A stretch of 64,000 nucleotides of DNA from Theocolax elegans (taxonomy: Eukaryota; Arthropoda; Insecta; Hymenoptera; Cerocephalidae): contig CM047427.1 of NCBI GenBank assembly GCA_026168455.1, positions 57,799,249-57,863,248 of the forward strand, written 5' to 3'. A program made the position numbers and the translations under genes. The notes under the pieces are model-generated. The model had not been told where the DNA came from and did not search any database. It saw only the letters and a program-made list of their open reading frames with translations. This document shows positions 33,827 through 46,388 of the stretch, one piece after another. Numbering within the stretch: the stretch's first letter is position 1; each line of letters starts with the position of its first letter.

Positions 33827-36703
33827 ATGCCAAAGATCGGTCGATCTCACACAATCGACGTCGGATCAGCCAAACCGATCAAGCAGCGGTACTACCCGGT
33901 CTCGGACAAAATCCAGGAAGAAATGCACCGCCAAGTGAAGGAGATGCTTGACTCCGGGGTCATTGAGCCCTCGACCAGCGGATGGTCCAGCCCGGTGGTG
34001 ATGGCGAGAAAGGATGACAATTCTAGACGGTTTTGTATCGACTTCAGGAAAGTCAACGCTTTAACAAAACCAGATGCATATCCTTTGCCTTTCATGCATG
34101 ATATACTGCGCAAACTAAGAAAGGCTCGCTATATCTCCACTCTCGACATGAATTGCGCCTATCATCAGATACCGTTGCAAGTCGAGTCGCGCCCTATTAC
34201 TGCTTTCACAGTCCCCGGATTGGGACTGTTCCAGTTCACGAGGATGCCGTACGGATTGGCATACGCAGGAGGCGACCTTTCAACGGATGATAGACCAAGT
34301 TGTAGGACCAGACCTGGCGCCGCACGCTTATGCTTACCTTGATGATATTATCGTCGTATCGGAGACATTCGAGGATCATAAGCGTTACCTAGAGGAAGTC
34401 CTTAAAAGACTGGCAGAAGCTGGACTTTCAATAAACCGGGATAAGTGCGTTTTTTGTAAGTCAGAGGTTAAGTATCTTGGCGTACTGGTAAACCGAGACG
34501 GAGTACGTCCCGATCCCGCCAAGATAGAGCCGATAAAAGAGTATCCGGCTCCGAAGAATATTAAACAGCTTCGCCGTTTCCTCGGTATGGCTTCTTGGCA
34601 TAGGCGATTTATGCCGGATTACGCGACAATCGCAGAACCCTTGACGCGTTTAACCAAGAAGAACCAGCGGTATGAGTGGCTTGATGAGCAAGAGCAAGCC
34701 TTCCAACAGCTCAAGGCCGTCTTAATGACAGCACCGATTCTGCAGCGTCCTGTTCCAAATGGGCAGTACATACTGCAGACAGACGCCAGTGACACCGGAA
34801 TAGGGGCTGTGCTACTCCAACTCGTGGATGGAGACGAAAGAGTTTTGGAGTACGCAAGTCGGATCTTGTCCCCAGCCGAGAGGAATTACAGTGTCACCGA
34901 ACGAGAATGTTTAGCCGTTGTCTGGGCAATAAAGAAGTTCAGGCAGTATATAGAAGGTTACGAGTTTCGAGTCGTAACCGACCACAACAGTTTGCGTTGG
35001 CTCTGCAATATGCGCAACCCAACGAGTCGTCTCGCAAGATGGGCTCTCGAACTCCAAGCGCACACCTTTACGATTGAGCACAAGAAAGGTGCGCTTAATC
35101 ATGTTCCAGACGCGCTCTCCAGAATGTATGAAGAGGGAGAGCCGACGATAGCCTCGGTCTCTTGGAGCGACACCACTGTTGACCCGTGGTATCTCGCATG
35201 GGTAAAGGATGTATCAGAGAGACCACGGGAATTCCCCGAATGGAAAGTAGTAGGGGGAAATTTATATACTTACCGGCCTGACCCCACCTTAGAGGACGCC
35301 ATGGAAGACCCCGAGGCTTGGAAGATGGTAGTGCCTCAAGAGAATCGCCCGTCGATTCTAAGAGAATGTCACGACGATCCAACTGCTGGCCACTTAGGTC
35401 GCGAAAAGACTTTCGCACGGGTTGCCAGATTATACTATTGGCCCCGATACTACGCGGAGGTAGGTGACTACGTGCGGAAATGTCAAAGCTGCCAGCAGTG
35501 TAAGGTAGAGCAGCAACCGCCTAGAGGCCGTAGAGTAGTCGAAAGACCTTGGCAGGTAGTCGCAGGTGATGTGACTGGACCATTACCCCGCTCTACCCAC
35601 GGATTCGAGTACATTCTAGTCTTCCAGGACTTATTTACGCGCTGCATTGAAGCGGTCCCAATTAGAAAAGCAAACGCAAAGATCATAGTAAAGGAGTTAC
35701 ACGAGCGTGTCCTCATGCGTTTCGGCACGCCGGAAGTATTTCACTCCGATAATGGGACCGAGTTCAAAAACAAGATGGTCGACGACTATCTCAAAGAGAA
35801 GGGAGTGTACCATACGACGACACCTCCTTACCACCCTCGAGCAAACCCCGTAGAAAGGTCGAACCGCACGCTTCAGACAATGGTAGCTTCGTACATCAAG
35901 GAAAAGCATACCAGCTGGGACGAAAAGCTACCGGAATTAGTGTTTGCGATAAACACAGCGGTTCAAAGCTCGACAGGGTGGAGCCCGGCAATGTTGAACT
36001 ACGGTCGACAGCCAGAGCCACCTAGCACGGACCGGCGAGAGCAAGAAGAGCTCGCACAAGAACGGTTTGATCAGCAGCGGCTCGAGGACTGGTCTGAGAG
36101 ACTGTCCAGGCTAACCGAGTTGCACAAAGTGGCCTCCGAGAATGCCGCCGCGGCTCAAGCGAGACAAGCCGTATATTTCAACGCCGGGCGTCGAGACAAA
36201 ATCTTTGAGATAGGCGATCTTGTTTGGAAAAAGAACAGAGTCCAGTCTTCCAGCGCTGACAAGACAACCTCTAAGTTGGCACCAAAGTATGTAGGCCCAT
36301 ACGTGGTTGTCCAGACAAAAGGCTCAAACACGTACCTTATCCAGGACGGGCAAGGCGACGAGGAGATGATACACGCCGAACATCTCAAGCCCTACGTGCC
36401 CGACAATGGAATGCCTCTGGCCGAAGTAGACGACGTCGCCCAACCGACGATGGACGAAGAGGCGACGAGCGACCCGCCTCCTGCGAGCGAAGACACCCCG
36501 AGCGAAAAATGTACTCTCCGGCCGCTCCCAGCGGGGAGCCGAGGCCCACATCGAGCGTTCCGACGAAAAAGGGAAGGGGTCATCCGCGGAAAACCGCTAT
36601 GGTGGTCGTCCGTCCGACAAACAGGGCCATAGAACCGCGCACTAGCGTTAGTGAATCAGAACGGAAGCGTGGTAGGGGTCGTCCAAGGAAGAACCCGAAA
36701 TAA
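33827..36703 (+). pseudogene. pol: Gypsy-type pol, 5'-truncated, two frameshifts
   Basis: Reverse transcriptase, RNase H and integrase of a Ty3/gypsy element. It begins just before the RT domain (SDKIQEEMHRQVKEML, then GVIEPSTSGWSSPVV); Gag and protease are absent. One extra base near 34268-34272 splits RT into 33827-34342 and 34287-36632. Landmarks: YLDD (about 34337), RNase H TDASDTGIGAVL (about 34780), the HHCC zinc module ending CQSCQQCK (about 35490), and the integrase DDE residues in AGDVTG, HSDNGTEF and NPVERSN. The 3' end is shifted again near 36520-36560; the second frame (36509-36703) carries two AT-hook-like motifs, GRGHPRK and GRGRPRK, then a stop. Long open frames and few lesions suggest a fairly recent insertion. 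Confidence 0.9.
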
Positions 36704-36923
36704 GGGAACACCCGGACAGTACCAAGGCTAGCAGCCGACACCCATCTCTGAAGGCTCCTTTTGGATTAAACTCTCCTCTGCCACGGAACGAGCAAATTGA
36801 GAGCCCCTAGCTCGTTCTGGACGACTAGATCTCAGAAGTTCCGTGGCCAAAGATTGGGCATCCGAGCCCTATCCCGATCCTGCACCCGCGAATCTCAGAT
36901 ACACACGTCCAGTGTACGTGGAA

Positions 36924-36936
36924 TCTAGGAGGGGGG
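36924..36936 (+). promoter_or_regulatory. Polypurine tract
   Basis: TCTAGGAGGGGGG immediately before the LTR start TGTAAAGGG. Confidence 0.65.
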
Positions 36937-38008
36937 TGTAAAGGGAAGCTACATACTCTTATGCGTATGAAGCTATACCTTATAACGAGCGCGAGCGACG
37001 ATCGGAAAAGCTCGTAGGTGATCGGGAAAGCCCGCGCGTAAGTCGCGTAAGGACTAATAATGGTCCGACGCGTAAGCTGACTGAGGAGAGTATATAAAGA
37101 GTTTATGCGAGTCATCGTAGATAGACACGTCGCCGGTAACGCCTTCCTTGCTATTTCGTAGCAAGAGAACAATTATCGTTAACACGGATTCTTGCTCGGG
37201 TTCTGGGTTTCGCGCCGTGAAGAGTGAGTGACTCGGTGGAGTGAGCGTGCTGGTGTTAAGTGCACAGCTCCAGCGACTCCCAGGAACCTGCGAGGACGGC
37301 GAAGTTGCCGCGCGCGAGAGCCCGACGGAGAGAGGGGAAGCAGGCGAAGTCGAACGCATCGACGGGGAGAATCGAGATTTAAGGTACGTGGTGCACCACT
37401 CGCGAGCCGCCGAAGCCGTAAAGACTCTCTCTTTACGGCTATAACTTTAAGTTAGGAATCGACGGATCTCGCCCGCGCGCGACGGCGAGGAAGCTAACGG
37501 GCGACCGCGTACGCGTGCTAGAAAGAGAGAAAGTACGAGTAACCCCGGTGGTTACACCTCGTCGCGAGACCTCACGCGGCCTATATACGGCTTTTGTTAA
37601 ATCTTTGTTCTTTGTTAAACTTTATTTCTATTTCTTTAACTTGAATAAAATTCATATGTAATCAATATCCGAGTACGAGTTTGATTATTGATTACCGGCG
37701 TATGTTATTCCCGTTATCCCGAATACCGCCCTCTCCGTTTCAGGAGCGGCCGAGGTAAACTTACCGCGAATTTATCCCTTTTATTCGCGGTCCTTTTCAG
37801 CTCACGACGTTTTAGCTGTACAAAGACGCGAGATCGGCAAGTGTTCTCGCGGTTGTTAACGGGCATCGCAACGGTAGGTCGTGCGCGGGGTTCACTGATT
37901 TGAATCCGCGGCGCACTCTCGGAGCACCGCCTAGGGAGTATAACTAGGCAGTGCCGTAGCAACCGATCCCTTTACCCCTACCGACGCGAAAGATTGTACC
38001 CCGTTACA
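36937..38008 (+). repeat. 3' LTR of the gypsy element, 1072 bp
   Basis: Starts TGTAAAGGG and ends CCCCGTTACA, giving the inverted ends TGTAA/TTACA. A TATA box (TATATAAA, 37091-37098) and AATAAA (37644-37649) are in the expected order. It is GC-rich against an AT-rich flank, and its end is 33 bp from the acceptor of the exon at 38041. Confidence 0.8.
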
Positions 38009-38040
38009 ATATATATATTAATATAGTTCTCTTTTTTCAG

Positions 38041-38135
38041 ATGCAGCGTGCCAAGGAGTAGCTGTCACCGAGGGATTCCCGGACTCGCTGATCAAGAGTC
38101 AACCATTGGACATCCGCTTCAACCATAAAGAATGA
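38041..38135 (+). CDS. Terminal exon of an unidentified gene
   Basis: A strong acceptor (TTCTCTTTTTTCAG) precedes a frame that enters with two bases of a split codon, runs 30 codons (AACQGVAVTEGFPDSLI...FNHKE) and ends at TGA 38133-38135. Composition is near 50% GC in a 30% GC flank. The protein is not recognised. The LTR retrotransposon has landed in the intron immediately upstream. A remnant of the retrotransposon is an alternative, but the sequence lies beyond the LTR terminus. Confidence 0.45.
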
Positions 38136-38249
38136 CTAGATAAGTATAATCAATTAATATAATTTATTTCACTCCTAATTGATAATATATATTTATATAT
38201 TCTTTTTCTGGTGGCCTCAGTAATGTCACCACATCACAATATATATATA

Positions 38250-39240
38250 TCACTTAATTACTCAAAATCTAACAATTTTTTCTTATATACATTAATTTGA
38301 AAAAGTTTATTAATTTCAAGAAGAATCAGTTCCAATATTTCATTATTTTATTTTAAAACTTTGAATATAGTTATAATCAATAAAACCTTTATAGTAAAAA
38401 AAAGGGTTGTACGATCAAAATATTTTATCCATCCACAAATCTAATTCATCGATGATTAATTACCTCAAATAATGCAAAGTTTGAGTGCGGCAGAGCATTT
38501 TAGACAAAGTTATGGTGTTTTTAGTCAAATTTCATAAAAAAAGAGAGCGAATGCATTTTATGAAAGAAACAGACTAACCGTATACTTGCATTCAAACAAT
38601 ATGCACTATCATTCCTCAATATTACTCAAATATACTATTTATTGTAGTTACTGATACTTCTATTTAGTTGTTATTTAAGTCTGATACTTTTAGTTATACC
38701 TGTTTATACAATTGGATTTATTGGAATTATAAAAGTTTCAGGTATTATCCAATTATATAACAGGTATAACTGCTTATACCTACTGTTTTGTGTTTGTAAG
38801 CAACTTCGAGATTAAAATGTATCAGTGACTAACAATAAATAGTATATTTTAGTAATATTGAGGAATAATAATAGTGCCATATTGTTTATGAATGCAAGTA
38901 TACGGTTAGTCTGTTTACTTCATAAAATGCATACGCTCTCTTTTTTTATGAAATTTGACTAAAAACACCATAACTTGTCTGAAATGCTCTGCCGCACTCA
39001 AACTTTGCATTATTTTGAAGGTAATTAATCATCGATGAATTAGATTTTGTGGATGGATAAAATATTTTTGATCGTACAACCCTTTTTTTTACTATAAAGG
39101 TTTTTATTGATTATAACTATATTCAAAGTTTTAAAATAAAATAAATGAAATATTTGAACTGATTCTTCTTGAAATTAATAAACTTTTTCAAATTTAATGT
39201 ATATAAGAAAAAATTGTTATATTTTGAGTTATTAAGTGAT
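38250..39240. repeat. Palindrome P5, about 0.99 kb
   Basis: Termini ATCACTTAATTACTCAAAAT and ATTTTGAGTTATTAAGTGAT with TA outside; arms of about 460 bp (38250-38710 and 38760-39240) around a loop near 38735. Shared text includes GATCGTACAACCC and GAATGCAAGTATACGGTTA on both arms. Confidence 0.9.
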
Positions 39241-39647
39241 AAACATGGCCAAAAAGTCAATTTTTTTCAAAAAATTCGATATATATATATATATATATAT
39301 AATTTGCGGCTACCGGAGACAAATACATGAAACAAAATGTAAGCGGCGCGGGAGAAAGGGGAAAAAAGTATACATCTTTTCCTTGTATAAAAAAGGCTTG
39401 TTATCTTTCGCTCTTTAAATTTTTATGAGCAAACATCTTTATATAGTATATTGTGTGTCTAGGGCGTATAGTGGGCTTTTTTAAGCCGAGTGTGGAAAAA
39501 CACACGAGGCAAAAAAGTCCACTTAGCCCTTGGCGCACACCATATTTTTTGTGGCAAGTGCACGAATGTTCGCGTTTGAAGGGCTCTAAAAATAGGGACA
39601 CTATGCAAATATTGCGGTGTAATTAATAAATTCATATATATATATAT

Positions 39648-41294
39648 GGGTGGTTCTCTGTGACATCGAAGATGAAAAAAATAAATATTGCTATAACTGT
39701 GGGAATGTGTTTTAAAGGTATCCAGTAGTTCTTCTGAATTTTTTCAGAATTTTTTCGGGGCCAGTTTTTTGAGTTACAAAGAGTCAAAGTTGACATTTTA
39801 GCACCTTTTGCATTATACGCCCATTTTCATGAATTTGTAGCTCCCAGAAGATGCATTTTTCACTAAAAACATAAATATGACTTTTTTGTAAAATTTTCTG
39901 AACTTTTCATTAAAAATACTTTTAAAGACACAAATGTATGCTGTCACACTCATGTAAGCCATTTAAATCTTATATAGTGAAAATCAGCAATTCTGCTCCG
40001 GACTCTGGAAACCTAATACTGTCTAAAAGATGTCTTTTTATAGTCAGAAACTGCCTAAAAATTTCTAGAGTGGGTCTAAATCATTAAGATCACTTATGGT
40101 TAAAATATCTGGAAGAAGTGCCCGAAACATTATTATAAATGTATATTTGTTGCTTTATAACGATGAATCTATTAGCATAATCATTGCAAAAAAATGTATG
40201 CACTTACCTTGGAGTGGTAGAAAAGTATCTCCACTTGTTTCAGTATCCATCTAATCTCCTGTAAGCTGCTAAAAATACAAATATTATTATACAATTATAA
40301 AAAATTATGTTTTAAACATTTATAATGCTGGATTTTTAGTTTTAAACCCTTACAAGAATTAAAATACTAATCTGAAGGATTACTATAAAAGTATCAACAT
40401 TATTATTATTATTATTATTCAGCAATACATTGTTTGAATTTCACAAACTTGTCACGTTATCATATTACTCATTATAATTTCAGATCCGATTTATTTATAT
40501 ATTTTTTGTATTAAATACCTATACTCAGTTATTGTAATAATGATGTTTATATATTTATAGTAATCCTTCAGATTAGTATTATAATTCTTGTAAGGGATGT
40601 AAAACTAAAAATCCAGCATTATGTATGTTTAAAAATTAATTTTTTACATTTGTATAATAATATTTGTATTTTTAGCAGCTTACAGGAGATTAGATGGATA
40701 CTGAAACAAGTGAAGATACTTTTCAACCACTCCAAGGTTAGTGCATGAATTTTTTTGCAATGATCATGCTAATAGATTCATCGTTATAAGGCAACAAATA
40801 TACATTTATATTAATATTTCGGGCACTTTTCCCGGATATTTTAACCACAAGTGATCTTAATGATTTAGACCCACTCTGAAAATTTTTAGGCAGTTTCTGA
40901 CTATAAAAAGACATCTTTTAGACAGTATTAGGATACCAGAGTCCGGAGCAGAATTGCTGATTTTCACTATTTAAGGTTTAAATGGCTTACAAGAGTGTGA
41001 CAGCATACATTTATGTCTTTAAAAGTATTTTTAATGAAACTTCGGAAAATTTTACAAAAAAAGTCATAGTTATGTTTTTAGTGAAAAATGCATCCCCTGG
41101 GAGCTAAAAATTCATGAAAATGGGCATATAATGCAAAAAAGTGCTAAAATGTCAACTTTGACTCTCTGTAACTTAAAATAATGGCCCAGAAAAAATCTGA
41201 AAAAATTCAGGAGAACTACTGGATACCTCTAAAACATATTCCCACAGTTATAGCAATATTTATTTTTTTCATCTTCGATGTCACAGAGAACCAC

Positions 41295-41296
<2 letters not shown>
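39648..41296. repeat. Palindrome P6, about 1.65 kb, in TA repeats
   Basis: Termini GGGTGGTTCTCTGTGACATC and its complement, each set in an (AT)n run. Arms 39648-40405 and 40545-41296 match over their length (for example AGACCCACTCT/AGAGTGGGTCT). The loop holds (TTA)n at about 40400-40420. No coding frame. Confidence 0.9.
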
Positions 41297-41330
<34 letters not shown>

Positions 41331-41576
41331 GTAAGTATGTGTAAGTGTGCGTGTGCGTGTGCGTACATGTACGTGACCGTAGGTGTATTTGTATACGACT
41401 AAGTAAAAGTCTAAATCTGCGCAGGGGGCGCAAAAGCGCAAAAACGCGATTTTCGTACATGTGTTGCAAAAAAGAATTTAATTGTGCTTCAAAAATATTT
41501 GTCTTTATTCTCTCTTAATCTTCAACACACTGCAATGAACGCTTTAGTTGTGAAAAACTTAATAGACTCTTGCTTG

Positions 41577-43626
41577 CACTGAGAAAAAAATTTCTTAAAT
41601 ATAAAAAAATATGCATTGAAATAATTTCTTTGCGGACGGGGAATGCAATTCATTATTAAGAGAAAAACAATTTTTTTGCTTGGAATAAATAATTAATTGA
41701 CACAAAGAAATATTTTATTACATGAAAATTACATTTTTATACTCCAAACATATAATTTACTGAATAAAAGAATCATATTTTTAATCTTATAAATTATATA
41801 TATATGGTATATATCTTTGAATGATATAAGGTAATTTTTAAATTATATATTATTTCTTTGAGTTTAATATATTAGACATTATAGTTATATCACAACTATT
41901 AAATTTAAAAAATAACAAAATTTAACCCAAACAAATTTATCATTAAATCAATAATATGCTCCTTACATACAAAGAAAAAATAAAAAAAAAATAATATAAC
42001 GCAATTTACAGTGAATGTTCCGTTTCTTATTATCCAAAATATACAGTATTGTAATTAAAACACGTTGTTTTGTATTATAAACAAATTGCTTAATTCAAAG
42101 AAAGTAATTATTGAATCAATCTTATAGATACACAATTGAATGAAAAAATTATCGAAAAATCACAACATAAATTAAAATTAATCGGTTATTTCTTTCACCC
42201 AACCCTATACGCAATTGTATTATTAATAATTTACACGCACATTTTGTTGAAGATTTCCTGACTCTATGCTTAACACTAATATCTAATACATAAATCGATT
42301 AATTCAGACTTAATACATAAATAACCTGAAAACGTCTAAAGGTAGAAAAAGCGCAATCGCTCCCAATTCAGATAATACGCCATTTTCGTGTTCGCAGTTC
42401 GATACTGTGTTTTCGTCCTTATATACAAATCAATGACATTTCTATGCACTTGCGAGTTAGCATAAGCCACCTGGTGGATAATTTATTTATTACGACATTA
42501 GCGGCGGGCAAATTCAAAATTGTGAAATATCTTTTTTATTACACCAACATATTGTAACGACGCGCTTGCTTAAAACAAGTAAACGTTTTGTTCACGTGCT
42601 GAACTATACTAATCACATTTGATAAAAAACTATATTTAATATAGAAATATGCTTTGTATGTAAATAAATGTACAACATTGACACTTTTATATGAGAATGA
42701 TATAAATTCAATTTACCTAATGTTTTAATTGAACAGTTTTTATGCACAATATTTTGCACAAAAAATAATTAATAATAAACGGTAGTAACTGTATCTTTAA
42801 GTCAAAATAGAATATGTTATTGATTAAATGCAATTAATATTTTAGTTCAATGGTGTTTTTATTTCTAAAAAATCAAAGCTATGGATGATATTCTCAATTT
42901 TCAAATAAAATTCTTTTTTTTAATCAATAAATGATTTGATTAAATCAAACTGTGTTTGCTCAAATAAAAAAGTTGCTCGATTATAAGAATAATAATTTAG
43001 CCGGATCAAAACTATTATTGTTTGAATCAAAGAATTGATTAATTTTTCTTTCTAGTTTCATTTTCATTTTAAATTTTTAGTTTTTATTTTTTTGCTCAAT
43101 TCAATGCAACTATTTTTTACTTCAATCTGGTTTAAATACCAAAAAAAGCAAATCCATGAATGATTTTCTCGATTTGCAAATAAATATATATTGGTTTGAA
43201 TTAATGAATTATGAGTTTAAATCATACGCTATAAGCTTAAGTAAAACATTCGGTCTATTGTATGCAAAAGTGTATACTTAAAATTAAATTATTTTTACAA
43301 TGTATTAAAATATTTAACGGACCAAAGTTTATCTTTAGATTAAATAAGTATTATTTTGTTTTAATGTAACAATTTTTTTACTTTCTTGATGTCTTTATCT
43401 CTAAAAAAGAAAAATATTAAATGACTCCACCGACTTTCAGATGAGGATAGATTTTTTCAATCAATAAATTGTATCTTTAATTAAAGCATATGTTTTTTTG
43501 TGCGTGTTTGATAGTATTTATTCAATTTTTTTTTAATAATAAAGATATTCATTTTTTGGGATAAAAACCCATATTTCTTTGATTCAATGATGCTATCTTT
43601 GATTCAAAGCATTTTTTTTCTCAGTG
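41577..43626. mobile_element. 2.05-kb non-autonomous element with CACTGAG ends
   Basis: Inverted ends CACTGAGAAAAAAA and TTTTTTTTCTCAGTG, flanked by a 6-bp repeat TGCTTG (41571-41576 and 43627-43632). The other arm of P7 has CTCTTGCTTGCTTGCATAAT at the matching place, with no insertion. The interior is AT-rich without an open frame, so it depends on a transposase made elsewhere. Superfamily not assigned. Confidence 0.75.
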
Positions 43627-43680
43627 TGCTTGTATAATTTTAAACTGCTTAAAAAATTGATGCGCGAGTAAACGCTAAGC

Positions 43681-43913
43681 TTAACCTCTTCTGACCGGCA
43701 CCATGAATTTTATAACGGTCGCGACAGAATTTGCTTTCTTTCAACTGCAATTATAAAACGCAAAAATTAATTTTTGATTGCACTATTACTTCTTGTAGTA
43801 CTATATTCGAAGAGGTTAATGCTACCGTCGATTTTATAATTAAAAATTAGAGCGTGTCACAATCGTAAATTTAAAATTGCCCACGTATGGGGACACCGGT
43901 TAGAAGAGGTTAA
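43681..43913. mobile_element. 233-bp TTAA-flanked MITE (piggyBac-type)
   Basis: TTAA at 43681-43684 and 43910-43913 with inverted ends CCTCTTCTGACCGG and CCGGTTAGAAGAGG. The opposite arm reads TCAA at the same point without an insertion. TTAA duplication is typical of piggyBac transposition. Confidence 0.85.
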
Positions 43914-44910
43914 GGTAGTAGCCTACGTTTTGTCAATAGAGAAGTATCAAAACTAAAGTTTATCTCTTCGTTGTGAACTTTGACGGTGCATTTAAGATAC
44001 ATGCAATTGTAGCAATGTATTTAGTAAATTTAAATTAACCTGCGTTAGCTAAAAGCGATAGTACTTGCACTTAAACCATACCATGTCATATCCGACATAG
44101 CTTCATGCGTCATTAGTAGCCCAAACGCGCGTTAGTGAAGTCCATTGGAATAATTATGTCGTTTCTATTGTAGCTTGAGATGCCAATGTAATATGTAATG
44201 GTTGGAAACGAGCACCATACTGTTTGGTACATCGAGTACTTTAATTAGCGAGTCTTTTAGATTCAAGATTGGTTTTATTTATGTAAAATAGCAAGGGCTG
44301 CTCGCGTTATTTATAATATTATTTATAAATATTGATTGTCAACCGTTGCACTTGTTTAGAATAATTTTATTTTCTACGCAAACATAACTCAAGCTTTGTT
44401 GTAATTTTATCATACAATTTAAAACTATGGTAGGCCAAATGCTTGGCTAAGGGCAAGAGTTTCATTTCTTTTTAATGCTTTAAACAATATGCAATGAAAC
44501 AATTCAACTGCTACATTGCATTAAATTTTTAGAGACTACAAATATTGTTTTCTTATTACGTAATTATAAAACAAGTTCGAGGCATTGTGTACATATTGAC
44601 GCTTGAAGCTTTGTCGGATATGACATGGTATGGTTTAAGTGCAAGTACTGTAAATTTAATTAACGCAGATTAATTTAAATTTACTAAATACATTGCTACA
44701 ATTGCATGTATCTTAAATACACCGTCAAAGTTTACAACAAAGAAATAAGCATTAATTTTGATAATTCTCTATTGACAAAACACAGGATACTACCTTGAGC
44801 TTAGCGTTTACTCACGCATCAATTTTTTAAGCACTTTAAGATTATGCAAGCAAGCAAGAGTCGATTAAGTTTTTCGCAACTAAAACGTTCATTGCAGTGC
44901 TTTCACCTGC

Positions 44911-45218
44911 TGCAAAAGTGTTACATCTGCCTAGATTATCAATAAAGTTAAAAAATAATATTAGTACGCACGTACAATTTGGTTTCTAATCTAGAGTTAC
45001 TCGGATGAGAAAATCTAACTTAAAAACACTGGTTTTACAGTTACTATGAACGCACTATAACAGACATCGTGTGACCTACATAAATAGACCGACGTTTAAA
45101 TAAAAAAGAGACTGTTATTCTTAAACTGTTGACGATTAACGTTATTGTAGTCGACTATTTTATGGATTTGTACTAAGTACTTTATGCATTGATCGTGAAT
45201 AAACGTTTAATTGACATT
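44911..45218. other. Spacer, nothing recognised except a direct repeat
   Basis: AT-rich. Positions 45182-45218 are the left copy of a direct repeat that recurs at 47650-47690, flanking the Penelope pair. Confidence 0.6.
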
Positions 45219-45265
45219 TCGAAGAAATATTTCTCGATCTTGGTGAATAAACCACACTTTTAATT

Positions 45266-45312
45266 AGATGGCGACGTTTCGATGACTTTTCGTCATCCTC
45301 TTCAGGCTATAC
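45266..45312 (-). ncRNA. Hammerhead ribozyme, left end of the Penelope pair
   Basis: Minus strand: TATAGC, CTGAAGA, stem II GATGAC/GTCATC with a GAAAA loop, GAAA, CGTC. The core residues are complete and cleavage is expected after GTC. Stem I keeps only two G-C pairs next to the core and then internal mismatches, which is common in such motifs. Confidence 0.8.
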
Positions 45313-45805
45313 CTTTATTTATAAAACGAATACATTTGAATATACATAAATAATTGTAGGTTTTGTTTTAAGCCTAATGATTAATAACATTTTACTTACT
45401 ACTTGTCAATATAAATCAATTAACGTTTAAATTTTGATCGTAGTATCACTGAGTCGTCGCACTAAAATAATGAAAACAAGGATATTTAAAAACAATGAAA
45501 TTTACTTTATCATATGCACAGAAGTTAAGTGATTACGATGACTACCTTCATCTCATCAACAGCTCGATAATTCAACATTATTCAATAAATAAATAAATTA
45601 AATAAATAAATAAATTAAGACAACACAAAAAAATGTAAATACACGAACAGAAAGCAAAAGCAGTCAGAGGACTAGAGCAATTTATCACAGACTGTAAACT
45701 AAATTTACTCGCAGCTAATATACACAGCTATAGTAATGTATAGCATGACACTAACTATACACGTGTTAGAGCGCGATTTTTGAATTTAACTCACATTTTT
45801 TTCAG

Positions 45806-46311
45806 GTAGATTTTTGAACTTTGAATCGAGTCATACAATACAGCAAAAGAGGGCTATGGTGTATACTTTGGTAGATAAAGCTACTTTATTATCTCACAAA
45901 AAGTATCACAAATCCAACCTTCAAATTGTTAAACAATTTTTATATGATAACAATTATCCGAAAATGAAATTTATTAATCATAACGTTAAAAAGAGGTTGG
46001 ATAAAATTAAATATAGTAATAGTAATAATACAGTGAACCAAAATAATAAAAATAAAAAATATTTAGGTACAGTAAAATTACCATTTGTACCTGGTTTTTA
46101 TGAAAAAATTGAAAATACAATAAAACAACATCATTTTAGACCTGTACCTACGATTTGTAACAATCTTAATAATATCATTGTGAGGGGGAAAGAAAAATCA
46201 GAAAAGAACCTACAGACTAATGTTGTTTATAAAATTCCATGTAAAGATTGCAATGCGTGTTATGTTGGAGAAACGAAAAGACAATTACAGTGCACACTAT
46301 ACACGTGTTAG
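45806..46311 (+). pseudogene. Penelope RT C-terminus and GIY-YIG endonuclease, truncated
   Basis: An acceptor (CACATTTTTTTCAG) precedes the frame, and the first residues (GRFLNFESSHTIQQK) match the conserved RT-linker of Penelope-like elements, some of which carry introns. Then comes FLYDNNYPKMKF, LPFVPGFYEKI and the endonuclease start VVYKIPCKDCNACYVGETKR. In GIY-YIG enzymes these residues form the first catalytic strands. The frame is then diverted after RQLQC into a copy of the element's own upstream sequence and stops at 46311. The catalytic Glu region of the domain is missing, so no active enzyme. Confidence 0.85.
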
Positions 46312-46388
46312 AGCGCGATTTTTGAATTTAACTCACATTTAGTTTTATTAATTTTAAAATAAGTTAATTTTTATGGTGCATCCAATAT

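Larger units (their letters stand above)
41530..44910. repeat. Palindrome P7 with two nested insertions in its left arm
   Basis: Right arm 44597-44910 pairs with a split left arm: 41530-41576, 43627-43680 and 43914-44108. Landmarks are CACTGCAATGAACG (left) and CGTTCATTGCAGTG (right), and CATGTCATATCCGACA with TGTCGGATATGACATG. Two elements interrupt the left arm (41577-43626 and 43681-43913). The unpaired centre (44110-44596) shows nothing else. Confidence 0.85.
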
